DNA of 64,000 bases from M2408 sp040386975 (GTDB taxonomy: Bacteria > Bacteroidota > Bacteroidia > Flavobacteriales_D > Crocinitomicaceae). The notes below the pieces were generated by a model. It did no database searches. It was not told where the DNA came from and was given only the letters and a program-made list of their open reading frames with translations. Shown one piece after another: positions 9,694 to 18,075 of the stretch. Within the stretch, counting starts at the first letter, position 1; every line of letters begins with the position of its first letter. The stretch lies in NCBI GenBank assembly GCA_040386975.1, contig JAZKEO010000011.1, forward strand, positions 1 to 64,000, given 5' to 3'. The position numbers were made by a program, and so were the translations under genes.

Positions 9694-10485
9694 TATGATA
9701 TTCAACTCTTTCAGAGTTGTATTTAAACCAAGACTTTCGATGAAAGATTCACTTGTGTTATTCTCCACGGCTTTTAAATAAGCACTTCCAATGATTGCTC
9801 CGTTGCAATGTTCATGTGCCTTTTGAATGCCGTTTTTATCAGAAATTCCGAAGCCCATCATGAGTGGTACATCTTTACAAAGGGATTTTATTTCTTGATA
9901 ACGTTTCGATAAATCTGCTTTTGAATTTTCTTGTCCTGTTGTGGTATTTTGACTCACCAAATAAATAAAACCATTTTTACAATTTTGAGAAATTAATTTA
10001 ATTCGCTCATTAGAAGTTTTTGGAGTAATCAAAAAGCAAAGTTCGATTTTATATTTTTCAAATAATTCTTTGTATTTAAACTGATAGATTTCAAAACTAA
10101 TATCTGGTATGATGAGTTCTGAAATTTTCAATTCATTACATTTCACAAGAAATCTCTCCAAGCCAAACTGTAAAACTGGATTCAAATATCCCATTAAAAC
10201 GAGAGGGATTTTTACTTTATTTTGGATTGATACTAGTTGCTTAAAAAGAATTTCTAAATTCATTCCATTTGCTAAAGCGATTGAAGAACTTTTCTGAATT
10301 GTTTCACCATCAGCCATCGGATCAGAGAATGGAATTCCAACTTCGATGAAATCTACACCTTTTTCTTGTAAGAAAAGTATTTGTTCAGTTGTGCTCTCCA
10401 ATTTTGGAAATCCAGCCGTGATGAAAATACTTACTTGTTTTTTGTTCTTAGCCGAGGCTGATTGTTTTATAAATCTATTTTTCAT
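9658..10485 (-). CDS. trpA: Tryptophan synthase alpha subunit
   Basis: This 275-residue TIM barrel cleaves indole-3-glycerol phosphate to indole for channelling to TrpB. It contains the catalytic Glu in DFIEVGIPFSDPMADG, the catalytic Asp in LIIPDISFE, the LVSQNTTTG loop region and the phosphate-binding MGFGISD plus GAIIGSAYLK. The last residues (TTDEVRRVEKT) are not typical and are encoded by an intergenic-type hairpin repeat, so the normal C terminus has probably been extended by repeat DNA. It lies 57 bp after trpB in the trp operon. Confidence 0.96.
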   Translation of the reverse strand: MKNRFIKQSASAKNKKQVSIFITAGFPKLESTTEQILFLQEKGVDFIEVGIPFSDPMADGETIQKSSSIALANGMNLEILFKQLVSIQNKVKIPLVLMGYLNPVLQFGLERFLVKCNELKISELIIPDISFEIYQFKYKELFEKYKIELCFLITPKTSNERIKLISQNCKNGFIYLVSQNTTTGQENSKADLSKRYQEIKSLCKDVPLMMGFGISDKNGIQKAHEHCNGAIIGSAYLKAVENNTSESFIESLGLNTTLKELNIITTDEVRRVEKT

Positions 10486-10542
10486 GATATTTTTTTGTTT
10501 TCTAGCAAAGACGCTTTTTATGTTTCTCTCATTACTACTAAT

Positions 10543-11757
10543 TCATAACTGCAAACTACCAACTGAATTCATATAAGTTGCCATATCCTTATCTCCTCGA
10601 CCAGAAAGATTTACGACAATTATGTCATTTGAATTTATTTCGATTTTATCCAAACAAGCCAAAGCGTGAGCGCTTTCCAAAGCTGGAATAATTCCGTCGG
10701 ATTGACATAAATCAAAAGCACTTTTCAAAGCTTCTTCATCAGTTATTGGAATACTTTTTACTCTACCAGATGAAATCGTTTCAGCATGTAAAGGACCTAT
10801 TCCAGGATAATCCAAGCCTGCGGAAATTGAATGTGGTTCAATTACTTGTCCAAATTCATCTTGCATTAATAAAGTTAAACTTCCGTGTAAAACTCCTGGT
10901 GAACCTAAAATTGATGTTGCTGCCGATTTACCTGAATAAACTCCTTCACCAGCTGCTTCAACAGCAATTAATTCTACTTTTCCTTCATCGTAAAAGTGAT
11001 AAAAAGCTCCAGCAGCATTACTTCCACCGCCAACACAAGCAATCACTTTTGTAGGTAAGGAATTACCTGTTTGCTCTTTTAATTGTTTTTTTATTTCATC
11101 CGAAATAACAGCTTGAAATTCAGCAACCATTTGCGGATACGGATGTGGACCGACGACACTTCCAATCAAATAATACGAGTCTGGATGATTAATCCAAAAG
11201 CGAATGGCTTCGTTTGTTGCGTCTTTCAAAGTTTTACTTCCACTAGTTGCTGAAACAACTTTTGCGCCCAACATCTTCATTCGAGCAACATTTGGTGCTT
11301 GACGTTCGATGTCTTTTTCTCCCATAAAAACGGTGCATCCCAAATTCATCAGAGCACAAACTGTCGCCGTTGCAACTCCATGTTGACCAGCACCTGTTTC
11401 AGCGATAATTTTTGTTTTTCCCATTTTTTTAGCTAGTAAAATCTGACCAACCGTATTATTTATTTTGTGAGCGCCTGTGTGACATAAATCTTCCCGTTTT
11501 AAAAAGATTTTACATCCATATTTTTCACTCAAATTTTGAGACAAATACAAAGGTGTTGGTCTTCCTACATAATCTTTAAGCAATTTTTTGTAAGAATCTA
11601 GAAAAGATTTGTCATTTTTATATTTTTCAAAATTGATGCGTAATTCTTCAACTTGTGGGGCTAATAATTCTGGAATAAATGCTCCGCCAAATTCTCCGTA
11701 AAAGCCATTTTTGTCTGGCTGAATAATTGATTTTTTTATATTTATTTCTGTTATCAT
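10543..11757 (-). CDS. trpB: Tryptophan synthase beta subunit
   Basis: This 404-residue PLP enzyme makes tryptophan from indole and serine. The PLP lysine is in HTGAHKINNTVGQ, with AETGAGQHGVA and the phosphate-binding GGGSNAAGAF also clear. GRPTPLY near residue 65 and the length fit the TrpB1 type that pairs with TrpA. The start overlaps trpF by 4 bp (ATGA), which indicates coupling. The C-terminal tail after DKDMATYMNS is encoded by sequence resembling intergenic repeat DNA (AATTCATAACT at 10540-10550 spans the stop). Confidence 0.97.
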   Translation of the reverse strand: MITEINIKKSIIQPDKNGFYGEFGGAFIPELLAPQVEELRINFEKYKNDKSFLDSYKKLLKDYVGRPTPLYLSQNLSEKYGCKIFLKREDLCHTGAHKINNTVGQILLAKKMGKTKIIAETGAGQHGVATATVCALMNLGCTVFMGEKDIERQAPNVARMKMLGAKVVSATSGSKTLKDATNEAIRFWINHPDSYYLIGSVVGPHPYPQMVAEFQAVISDEIKKQLKEQTGNSLPTKVIACVGGGSNAAGAFYHFYDEGKVELIAVEAAGEGVYSGKSAATSILGSPGVLHGSLTLLMQDEFGQVIEPHSISAGLDYPGIGPLHAETISSGRVKSIPITDEEALKSAFDLCQSDGIIPALESAHALACLDKIEINSNDIIVVNLSGRGDKDMATYMNSVGSLQL

Positions 11758-12359
11758 TTTAATTCGTTTAAAAAATTTGCAAGTACTTTTTCATCTTTTA
11801 ATCCTGGCGAAATTTCAAAACCGCTATTCAAATCGATTCCGACAAAATTTGGGTGCTTAATCTCTTTTATCGCTTGAATTGATATCGGATTAATTCCACC
11901 ACTTAAAAAGAAAGGTGTTTTTCCTTTGTAATTTTGTAAGAGTTGCCACGAAAATTGTTTCCCAGAACCGCCAAAATTTGGCGTTTTTGTGTCAAATAAA
12001 AAATACTTGACTTTATTTTCATAAGATGAAGTTAAGCAGAAATCGAAATTTTCATCTATTTGGAAAACTTTGATGACTTCGAATTCATTTTTAAATTTCT
12101 CACACATTTCTGGCGATTCATCTCCGTGAAATTGTAAGACATCAAGTTGATATTTTAAATTCAATTCATTTATTTTCTCAATACTTTCGTTTACAAAAAC
12201 CCCAACTCTTTTTTTGATTTTATTTGCTTTTGGAAGTTCAATTGAACAAAAACGAGGAGATTTTTCGTAGAAAATAAAACCAATGTGCGAAATTTGTTCT
12301 TGATTTTCCAAAAATTGAAAATTCTCCAGATTATTAATGCCGCAAACCTTAATAAACAT
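11754..12359 (-). CDS. trpF: Phosphoribosylanthranilate isomerase
   Basis: This 201-residue barrel performs the Amadori rearrangement that precedes indole-glycerol phosphate synthesis. The catalytic Cys lies in FIKVCGI at the N terminus. DVLQFHGDE, LFDTKTPNFGGSGKQFSW (with the catalytic Asp) and the phosphate-binding FLSGGINP and VGIDLNSGFE follow. It overlaps trpC by 11 bp and trpB by 4 bp, so it is tightly packed in the operon. Confidence 0.96.
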   Translation of the reverse strand: MFIKVCGINNLENFQFLENQEQISHIGFIFYEKSPRFCSIELPKANKIKKRVGVFVNESIEKINELNLKYQLDVLQFHGDESPEMCEKFKNEFEVIKVFQIDENFDFCLTSSYENKVKYFLFDTKTPNFGGSGKQFSWQLLQNYKGKTPFFLSGGINPISIQAIKEIKHPNFVGIDLNSGFEISPGLKDEKVLANFLNELK

Positions 12360-13137
12360 AACTTTTTGTATTAAATTGTTTGATTAATTCGGCTGGATTT
12401 TTGTCTTTTAAAATAGATTCTCCAATTAAAGCACCTTTGTAGCCAAGTGATATTAATTTTTGAATTTCCTCGCTTGTTTTTATCCCAGACTCACTTATTA
12501 AAAGTTTATTTTTCGGTAAAAATTCAGCCAATTTATATGAATTTTCAACACTTGTTGTTTGTGTATCTAAATTTCGATTGTTGATTCCAATTACATCAAC
12601 TTCTTTGTTTAACTTTTCTAATTCCTTAAAAGAATGAAATTCAGCTAAAACTTCCAAACCCAAACTTTTTGCTAAAATTGTGAAATGTAGAAGTTCTTTT
12701 TTTGTTAAGATCTCAGCAATCAACAAAATTGCATCTGCCCCGCTCGCTTTTGCTTCAAAAATTTGAAGCTCGTCGATTATAAATTCCTTTCTTAAAATAG
12801 GAATTGTAAGTGTTTTTCTAGCTTGATGAATATCTTCTATTGAACCACCAAAAAAAGCATTATCGGTTAAAATTGAAACCGCTGATGCTCCTGATTTTTG
12901 ATACAACAAGCTTTGTTCACTTATATTAATAGCAGAATTAATTTCTCCAGCACTTGGAGATTTTCGCTTAAATTCAGCTATAATTCCGAAATTCGTTTGA
13001 AGTAAATTCTCACTTAGAGAAATACAGTTTCGATTAAAACTTGCCTCTTTTTCAAAACTTCTAATTGTTTTTAGACTTTTTAAAAGTTCTATTTCATGTC
13101 GTTTTTTGGAAACGATTTGTTCTAATATTTTGTTCAT
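12349..13137 (-). CDS. trpC: Indole-3-glycerol phosphate synthase
   Basis: This 262-residue barrel closes the indole ring. Motifs present are IAEFKRKSPSAG (catalytic Glu and Lys), AVSILTDNAFFGGS, the catalytic lysine in ILRKEFIIDELQIFEA, DAILLIAEIL, VIGINNRNLDT and LISESGI. It is a stand-alone TrpC, not fused to TrpF. It is separated from trpD by a 132-bp spacer that holds repeats but no recognisable terminator. Confidence 0.96.
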   Translation of the reverse strand: MNKILEQIVSKKRHEIELLKSLKTIRSFEKEASFNRNCISLSENLLQTNFGIIAEFKRKSPSAGEINSAINISEQSLLYQKSGASAVSILTDNAFFGGSIEDIHQARKTLTIPILRKEFIIDELQIFEAKASGADAILLIAEILTKKELLHFTILAKSLGLEVLAEFHSFKELEKLNKEVDVIGINNRNLDTQTTSVENSYKLAEFLPKNKLLISESGIKTSEEIQKLISLGYKGALIGESILKDKNPAELIKQFNTKSYVY

Positions 13138-13153
13138 TTTTTAAAATTTAAAC

Positions 13154-13180
13154 GCAAAGTTTGCAAAGGATGTCGCAAAG
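13154..13180. repeat. GCAAAG repeats in the trpD-trpC spacer
   Basis: The hexamer GCAAAG occurs at 13154-13159, 13163-13168 and 13175-13180 within the 132-bp spacer between trpD and trpC. A related CACAAAG unit and a hairpin (AAACTCTTTT with AAAGAGTTT, about 13226-13256) follow. Similar GCAAAG strings are common low-complexity repeats between Bacteroidota genes. No promoter was recognised here. Confidence 0.5.
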
Positions 13181-13269
13181 TTCGCTGAGTTTTTTTTATA
13201 TTCTATAATCATTTACGTTCGTAAACTCTTTTTTGACACGAAGGTCACAAAGAGTTTATCTTTTTTATA

Positions 13270-14247
13270 TTATAATTTAAAAAATGTGGCTGATTTTCCG
13301 CTTAAAATTTGATCTAAGGAATTTTCAAATAAGAGATTCAAATCTTCCTTTGGATTGATACATTTGATAGCTGTTGCAAGGTTTGCAGCGATGACAGTAT
13401 TTTGAGATTTTGTTCCTTTACCATTCAAAATATTTAATAAGATTTGAGCTGATTGCTGAATTGTTTCTCCTCCAAAAATCTCTTCAGGATTTACTTTTTT
13501 TGTTTTAAAGGTTTGTGCGTTAAAAACCAAATCTTCGTTTTTACCAATGATTTTAGTGTTTTCAGTTAAAGTTAATTCATCGTAGCCATCCAAACCAAAG
13601 ATCACAGAAAAATTTGTGCGTTTATCTTTCAATAAATGAGGATAAATTTTCGCAAGCTCTAGACTAAAAGTTCCTGTTAGCTGATAACTCGGTTTTGCTG
13701 GATTCACTAGGGGTCCAAGACTATTAAAAAAAGTACGAATTCCTAATTGTTTTCTCAAATGGCCAACCTTCAATAAAGTTGGATGAAAAAGTGGCGCATG
13801 CAAAAACGTAATATTCGTTTTTTCTAAATCTTCCTTTAAATCATCAATATTTTCCTTGAAAGTAAAACCTAAGTATTCAAGTACATTTGATGAACCACAA
13901 AGAGAACTTACGCCATAATTTCCGTGTTTAACAACTTTGTAGCCCATCGAAGCTAAAACCAAAGATGTCGTCGTAGAAATATTGAAGGTGTTTTTTGAAT
14001 CTCCACCTGTACCACATAAATCTATTCCATTGAATTCTGATAAATCAACAGGTTTTGCCAATTCTAAAAGTGCATCTTGAAATCCACGTAATTCTTCGAT
14101 GTGTAAAGATCTCATTTGTAAGGAAGTCATGATCGCGACTAATTGATAATCATTGAATTGACCTTTATTTATGAATTCGATTATTTCTTTCGCTTCTTTG
14201 TATTCTAAGCTTTGGTAAGAAATTATTTTGTTGAGGATGTTTTTCAT
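13270..14247 (-). CDS. trpD: Anthranilate phosphoribosyltransferase
   Basis: The enzyme transfers phosphoribose from PRPP to anthranilate. The ATG at 14247 (MKNILNKIISYQSL) is preferred over an upstream GTG at 14268, giving 325 residues. The glycine-rich PRPP/anthranilate motif LCGTGGDSKNTFNIST is near residue 77. VVKHGNYGVSSLCGSSNVLEYLG, FLHAPLFHP and GIRTFFNSLGPLVNPA follow, all diagnostic of TrpD. It lies 46 bp after trpG. Confidence 0.96.
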   Translation of the reverse strand: MKNILNKIISYQSLEYKEAKEIIEFINKGQFNDYQLVAIMTSLQMRSLHIEELRGFQDALLELAKPVDLSEFNGIDLCGTGGDSKNTFNISTTTSLVLASMGYKVVKHGNYGVSSLCGSSNVLEYLGFTFKENIDDLKEDLEKTNITFLHAPLFHPTLLKVGHLRKQLGIRTFFNSLGPLVNPAKPSYQLTGTFSLELAKIYPHLLKDKRTNFSVIFGLDGYDELTLTENTKIIGKNEDLVFNAQTFKTKKVNPEEIFGGETIQQSAQILLNILNGKGTKSQNTVIAANLATAIKCINPKEDLNLLFENSLDQILSGKSATFFKL

Positions 14248-14293
14248 TTTGTATTTTATTATTGCCACAAAGGCAGGAAGTTGATAAGTTTCA

Positions 14294-14923
14294 CTAAGAA
14301 TTGTTTTCTACTACTTTTTGTCTTTTTGACTTAGTGGCGGAAATTTGTATTTCATTTAACCAGTTCTTAATAATTTGTCTTCCGTTAGGAGTTAAAATTG
14401 ATTCGGGATGAAATTGTACGCCATAAAGAGGGTAAATTTTATGTTTCAAAGCCATGATTTCTTTCTCTTGTGTAAAAGCTGTGAATACAAGTTTATCATT
14501 TATAATATTTTTAACTTTCCAGCTGTGGTAACGACCAACTTGAATTTTTGAGGGTAAGTTTGAGAAAATTTTGTTTGTTTTGAGAATATTGATTTCACTT
14601 GATTCGCCGTGAATTGGAGTCACACATTTTTCCAATTTACTTCCAAAAAATTCAGCTAAAGCTTGATGTCCTAAACAAACTCCTAACATATTTTTCTTCT
14701 GATAATATTCAGTTATAACCTTTTTCAAATCTCCTGCTTCATCTGGAATTCCAGGTCCTGGAGAAAGTAAAATTCCATCTGCTTGATCGAGAACTGAATA
14801 GTCAATATTATCGTTTCTCATCACTGTAATTTCAGTCTCGTTTTCCTCTTTCAAATAACGAATCAAGTTGTAAACAAAGGAATCGTAATTATCAATGACA
14901 GCTATTTTTAGTTTATTATTCAT
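14294..14923 (-). CDS. trpG: Anthranilate synthase component II (glutamine amidotransferase)
   Basis: This 209-residue class I glutamine amidotransferase supplies ammonia to TrpE. The catalytic Cys is in MLGVCLGHQA, the His-Glu pair in GVQFHPES, and the oxyanion region in LLSPGPGIPDEAG. The N-terminal NYDSFVYNL is also typical. It could in principle serve aminodeoxychorismate synthase too, but its place between trpE and trpD indicates Trp synthesis. The C-terminal tail after NWLNEI is polar and poorly conserved. Confidence 0.95.
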   Translation of the reverse strand: MNNKLKIAVIDNYDSFVYNLIRYLKEENETEITVMRNDNIDYSVLDQADGILLSPGPGIPDEAGDLKKVITEYYQKKNMLGVCLGHQALAEFFGSKLEKCVTPIHGESSEINILKTNKIFSNLPSKIQVGRYHSWKVKNIINDKLVFTAFTQEKEIMALKHKIYPLYGVQFHPESILTPNGRQIIKNWLNEIQISATKSKRQKVVENNS

Positions 14924-14949
14924 GATTTAGTTCTAATTAAATTACGGCA

Positions 14950-16365
14950 CTAACGTTTGTTATTTTCATCAGCTTTGCTGATTCTAGTTTCAGCTTGTAG
15001 AATTGCATTTTTCACTGCTTTCAATTTGTTGTTTACTTCTTGCAATTCGGATTCAGGATTTGAATGAATCACAATTCCAGCTCCTGCACGGTAATGTAAT
15101 TCGTTGTTTTTCGATAAAATACTTCGAATGATGATTGCTAAATTTAGCGAACCATCGACGCCAATATGTCCAATTGCTCCGCCATAAAAATCTCTTGTTT
15201 TTAATTCGTAAGTTGAAATCAACTCCAAAGCTTTTGGTTTTGGTGTTCCTGATAAAGTTCCAGCAGGAAAGCTATCGCTGAAAAGTTCTAAATTAGAAGA
15301 TGAATCATTTAATTTGGCACTGACTTTTGAGACCAAATGTATCACATGACTAAAATGTTGGATTTCTTTGAATTTTTCAACTCTAACATTCGTACAACTT
15401 TTACTCAAATCATTTCTCGCCAAATCAACCAACATGGTATGTTCTGCATTTTCTTTTGCATCATTTTTCAAGAATTCAATTGCTTTTAAATCTTCTACCA
15501 AATTGAATGACTTACGAACTGTTCCGGCTATGGGATGAATTTCAGCAATTTTATCAGAAATTTTCAGTTGAGCTTCTGGTGAAGAACCTAAAATTCGATG
15601 TGTTTCAAAATCAAAATAATACAAATAAGGCGAAGGATTTAACCTTCTCAAACTGCGATAAACTTCAAAATCATCACCAAAATATCTTTGTTTAAAATTT
15701 CGAGAAAGCACCAATTGAAATACATCTCCATGTGTACAATGATTTTTCGCTTTTACAACAAATTGTCTGAAATCTTCATCTGAAAGGGAACTTGATTCTT
15801 CTCCAACTAGCTCAAAATACAAATCGGTATGATTCTTTTTTTGAATCAGTTGTAGCGGAAAGTTTTCTTCAGAAAAGCTATTTTCAAAACTATTTTCCAA
15901 CAAAATTCCATTGTCTTTAAAATGATCTAACACAATGATGTATTGAAACAAGAAAAACTGAAAATCAGGAAAATCTAAATCACTTTCTTTTTTCAGAATT
16001 TGATTTTCAATAAACAAAGAAAATTCAAAACTTACAGAGCCAAAAAAACCGTTAAATTGTTTTTCTACGTCTTGAAATTTGAAAAACTCAATACAATTTT
16101 GAATTTCTGAAATGAGTTTTGTTTCTTTGGTTATCTTGATTTCTTTTAGAGTTTCATCTCCAACTATCAAGGATAAAACCTTGTTTTTCACCACAATCTC
16201 TGCCAAAGGATTCATTCCTATGAAGGATTTTGAATCTGTACGATCATGATAATCGTTACTTTCTAACAAAGCAATCTTTGAGTAGTGATTTCTGAGTGCT
16301 AAAAAAATTCCTATTGGTGTAAAAGTATCTGTATTGAATACAGTTCTTTTTGTAAAAACATTCAT
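14950..16365 (-). CDS. trpE: Anthranilate synthase component I
   Basis: This 471-residue chorismate-binding enzyme starts Trp synthesis. The C-terminal catalytic half contains DVFQLVLSR, NPSPYLYYFDF, LGSSPEAQLK, IHPIAGTVRKS, HTMLVDLARNDLSK, then SGTPKPKALELI and YGGAIGHIG, matching TrpE rather than PabB or isochorismate synthase. The N-terminal half carries the weaker feedback-binding domain, with a LLES element at residues 33-36. It is the first structural gene after the attenuator (16391-16519), so leader-peptide translation is expected to control the entire operon. TrpG begins 26 bp downstream. Confidence 0.96.
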   Translation of the reverse strand: MNVFTKRTVFNTDTFTPIGIFLALRNHYSKIALLESNDYHDRTDSKSFIGMNPLAEIVVKNKVLSLIVGDETLKEIKITKETKLISEIQNCIEFFKFQDVEKQFNGFFGSVSFEFSLFIENQILKKESDLDFPDFQFFLFQYIIVLDHFKDNGILLENSFENSFSEENFPLQLIQKKNHTDLYFELVGEESSSLSDEDFRQFVVKAKNHCTHGDVFQLVLSRNFKQRYFGDDFEVYRSLRRLNPSPYLYYFDFETHRILGSSPEAQLKISDKIAEIHPIAGTVRKSFNLVEDLKAIEFLKNDAKENAEHTMLVDLARNDLSKSCTNVRVEKFKEIQHFSHVIHLVSKVSAKLNDSSSNLELFSDSFPAGTLSGTPKPKALELISTYELKTRDFYGGAIGHIGVDGSLNLAIIIRSILSKNNELHYRAGAGIVIHSNPESELQEVNNKLKAVKNAILQAETRISKADENNKR

Positions 16366-16390
16366 AAAATTTTAGATTTTGAAAAAATGA

Positions 16391-16430
16391 AATAAAAAAA
16401 AACGGCTTGTCTGATATTGACAAGCCGTTT
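16391..16430 (-). terminator. trp attenuator terminator
   Basis: On the minus strand a perfect 12-bp stem (arms AAACGGCTTGTC and GACAAGCCGTTT, plus-strand 16419-16430 and 16400-16411, 7-nt loop) runs into nine T residues (16399-16391). It lies between the Trp-rich leader peptide and trpE, with 25 bp from the end of its T-tract to the trpE start. Its position inside the leader marks it as an attenuator, not a gene-end terminator. A clear competing antiterminator was not resolved by eye; one candidate long-range pair is 16496-16503 with 16444-16451. Confidence 0.9.
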
Positions 16431-16453
16431 ATAAAATATGGAAAAAATACATT

Positions 16454-16519
16454 CTATGCCCAGTTACGCCAATCTTTCGATTGAAGCCACCAACTTGTAT
16501 TTTGAGTTTTTAATTTCAC
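16454..16519 (-). CDS. trpL: trp operon leader peptide
   Basis: This short frame starts with GTG at 16519 and encodes 21 residues, MKLKTQNTSWWLQSKDWRNWA, read here in two parts: MKLKTQNTS then WWLQSKDWRNWA. Four of 21 codons are Trp, two of them adjacent, which is far beyond chance. A promoter lies immediately upstream and an intrinsic terminator immediately downstream. Ribosome stalling at the Trp codons during Trp shortage would be expected to prevent terminator formation and let RNA polymerase enter trpE. The -7 box ends four bases before the GTG, so the mRNA may begin at the start codon. Confidence 0.9.
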   Translation of the reverse strand: MKLKTQNTSWWLQSKDWRNWA

Positions 16520-16523
16520 GATG

Positions 16524-16556
16524 CAAAGTTACGTTTAAAAAAAGTTAAGAAACAAA
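16524..16556 (-). promoter_or_regulatory. trp operon promoter
   Basis: On the minus strand the -7 box is TAACTTTG (16531-16524) and a -33 TTTG lies at 16556-16553, with a 21-nt spacer. Both match the Bacteroidota primary sigma consensus. Predicted transcription starts at about 16519, at the leader peptide GTG. Confidence 0.8.
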
Positions 16557-16686
16557 TTTATTTTGATAAAAATCAAATGATAGGATATAAAACTTTAACT
16601 AACAGTAATTTAGTCGATTATTTGATCTAACTAAAATTAAATAATAAGTTTTAATCAATAAAAAAAAATGACAAATATTATTTACA

Positions 16687-16694
16687 TATATTTG
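16687..16694 (+). promoter_or_regulatory. -7 box TATATTTG before the lipoprotein array
   Basis: This is a full TAnnTTTG match 23 bp before the ATG of the first lipoprotein gene. No -33 TTTG is seen at 19-21 nt spacing. Confidence 0.55.
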
Positions 16695-16717
16695 TGAAAA
16701 TTTAATCGAAAATATAT

Positions 16718-17323
16718 ATGAAAAAAACAATGTTTAAACTAATGATTCTTGTGGTAGGAATATCTGGAATCCAAAGTTGTAAAAAAGGAGAAGAAGATCC
16801 ATTTATGTCTTTAAGATCTAGAAAAGCAAGATTGACTGGGGAATGGCAAGTTACTAGTTATGAAACTAAAAATTCAACTAATGGAACAGTTACTTTTTCT
16901 GAGAGTTTAAGTGGTACAACTTTAACAACAAGTTCTGGAGGAGTTTCTGATACTGAAACTTATTCTTATGATTTTACTTTTGAGAAAGATGGAACCTATA
17001 AAACTATTGAGGTTGAAGATAATGTAACAAAAACCATTACTGGAAATTGGGCGTTTTTAGGTAAAAATAAAAATGCGGACATTAAAAAGAAAGAATACTT
17101 GCTTTTAGATGACACAAAATATACAACGGTAAATTCTACAACTGCAGCTGCAAATTCATCTTCAGAGTACAGTAATTTTCAAGATGGTGGACAGTATGCT
17201 CTTCAAATTGTAAAATTATCAAACAAAGAAATTTTACTAAACTATGTGAGTACATCAAAAGATAATAATACTGGTGGCGATACTTATGAAACAACAATAA
17301 AAATAACATTAACAAAAAAATAA
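16718..17323 (+). CDS. Lipoprotein, lipocalin-like, paralog A
   Basis: This 201-residue protein has a signal peptide with lipobox (GIQSC, acylated Cys at residue 21), then the shared family opening CKKGEEDPFMSLRSRKARLTGEW. The rest is predicted beta-strands rich in Thr and Ser, with the family motif GNWAFLGKNKNADIKKKE in mid-protein. It resembles small lipocalin-like lipoproteins of Bacteroidota; no ligand or enzymatic role is known, so function is unassigned. It is first of four related genes and pairs with paralog B four bases downstream. Its signal-peptide DNA is nearly identical to that of the third gene, showing recent duplication. Confidence 0.8.
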   Translation: MKKTMFKLMILVVGISGIQSCKKGEEDPFMSLRSRKARLTGEWQVTSYETKNSTNGTVTFSESLSGTTLTTSSGGVSDTETYSYDFTFEKDGTYKTIEVEDNVTKTITGNWAFLGKNKNADIKKKEYLLLDDTKYTTVNSTTAAANSSSEYSNFQDGGQYALQIVKLSNKEILLNYVSTSKDNNTGGDTYETTIKITLTKK

Positions 17324-17327
17324 AATT

Positions 17328-17954
17328 ATGAAAAGCATTAAATTAATATTGGGTATTGCTGTTGTTTCCATGACATTATTTTCTTGTAAAAAAGGAGAAA
17401 ATGATCCGTTTTTATCATTGAGCTCAAGAAAAGCTCGTATTACTGGAGAATGGAAAATGTCTGCAATGGAACATACATACAGTTCAGCAAATGCAGGAGT
17501 TAGTAATGGTACAACTAAAATAACTTTTGACGGGACAACAAAAACCACAACATTTACAAACCCAGCGGGGATAGTCAGTAGTGGAGGAACAAGTATATAT
17601 TCTGAAGAACTTACTTTTGAAAAAGATGGAACATTTAAGCACACGAGTTCATCAACCTCCAATAACGAAACATTTACTGAGACCGGTTCAGGAAATTGGG
17701 CTTTTGTAGGGAAAAGTAAAAATGCTGATTTAAAAAAGAAAGAGGCTATTGTTTTAAATTATACGAGTTCTACAGATAGTGATGGCTACAATGAGTCTGT
17801 CAGTGGAACTTTTCAAATTTATACAACGATTTTAATTGATCAATTAAAGAACAAAGAAATTGTTTTCAAATACGATGAAACTGGTTCCAATACCAATGGC
17901 GGTTCAACAAATACAAATTCAAGTAAGGGTTCTATGACCTTTGTTAAAAAATAA
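17328..17954 (+). CDS. Lipoprotein, lipocalin-like, paralog B
   Basis: This 208-residue lipoprotein has the lipobox LFSC (Cys at residue 20), followed by KKGENDPFLSLSSRKARITGEWKMS, the same opening as the three neighbours. The motif GNWAFVGKSKNADLKKKEA follows in mid-protein, then a Ser/Thr/Asn-rich C-terminal half ending in a strand with GSMTFVKK. It lies only 4 bp after paralog A, so the two are co-transcribed and translationally linked. A strong terminator follows. The closest relative is the fourth gene (18647-19267). Function is unknown. Confidence 0.8.
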   Translation: MKSIKLILGIAVVSMTLFSCKKGENDPFLSLSSRKARITGEWKMSAMEHTYSSANAGVSNGTTKITFDGTTKTTTFTNPAGIVSSGGTSIYSEELTFEKDGTFKHTSSSTSNNETFTETGSGNWAFVGKSKNADLKKKEAIVLNYTSSTDSDGYNESVSGTFQIYTTILIDQLKNKEIVFKYDETGSNTNGGSTNTNSSKGSMTFVKK

Positions 17955-17977
17955 TAAATAATTAATAGTATCTTTAT

Positions 17978-18013
17978 AAAACTCCAAAATTTAATTGTTT
18001 TGGAGTTTTTTTT
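17978..18013 (+). terminator. Terminator after the first lipoprotein pair
   Basis: A 12-bp perfect stem (17978-17989 AAAACTCCAAAA with 17998-18009 TTTTGGAGTTTT) is followed by more T residues. It separates pair A-B from pair A'-B', suggesting two transcription units. Confidence 0.85.
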
Positions 18014-18075
18014 ATCCTAATATTACAAAAGCCGATTTATTATATTTAAGTTTATCCAAAATTTAATCTAAAAAT

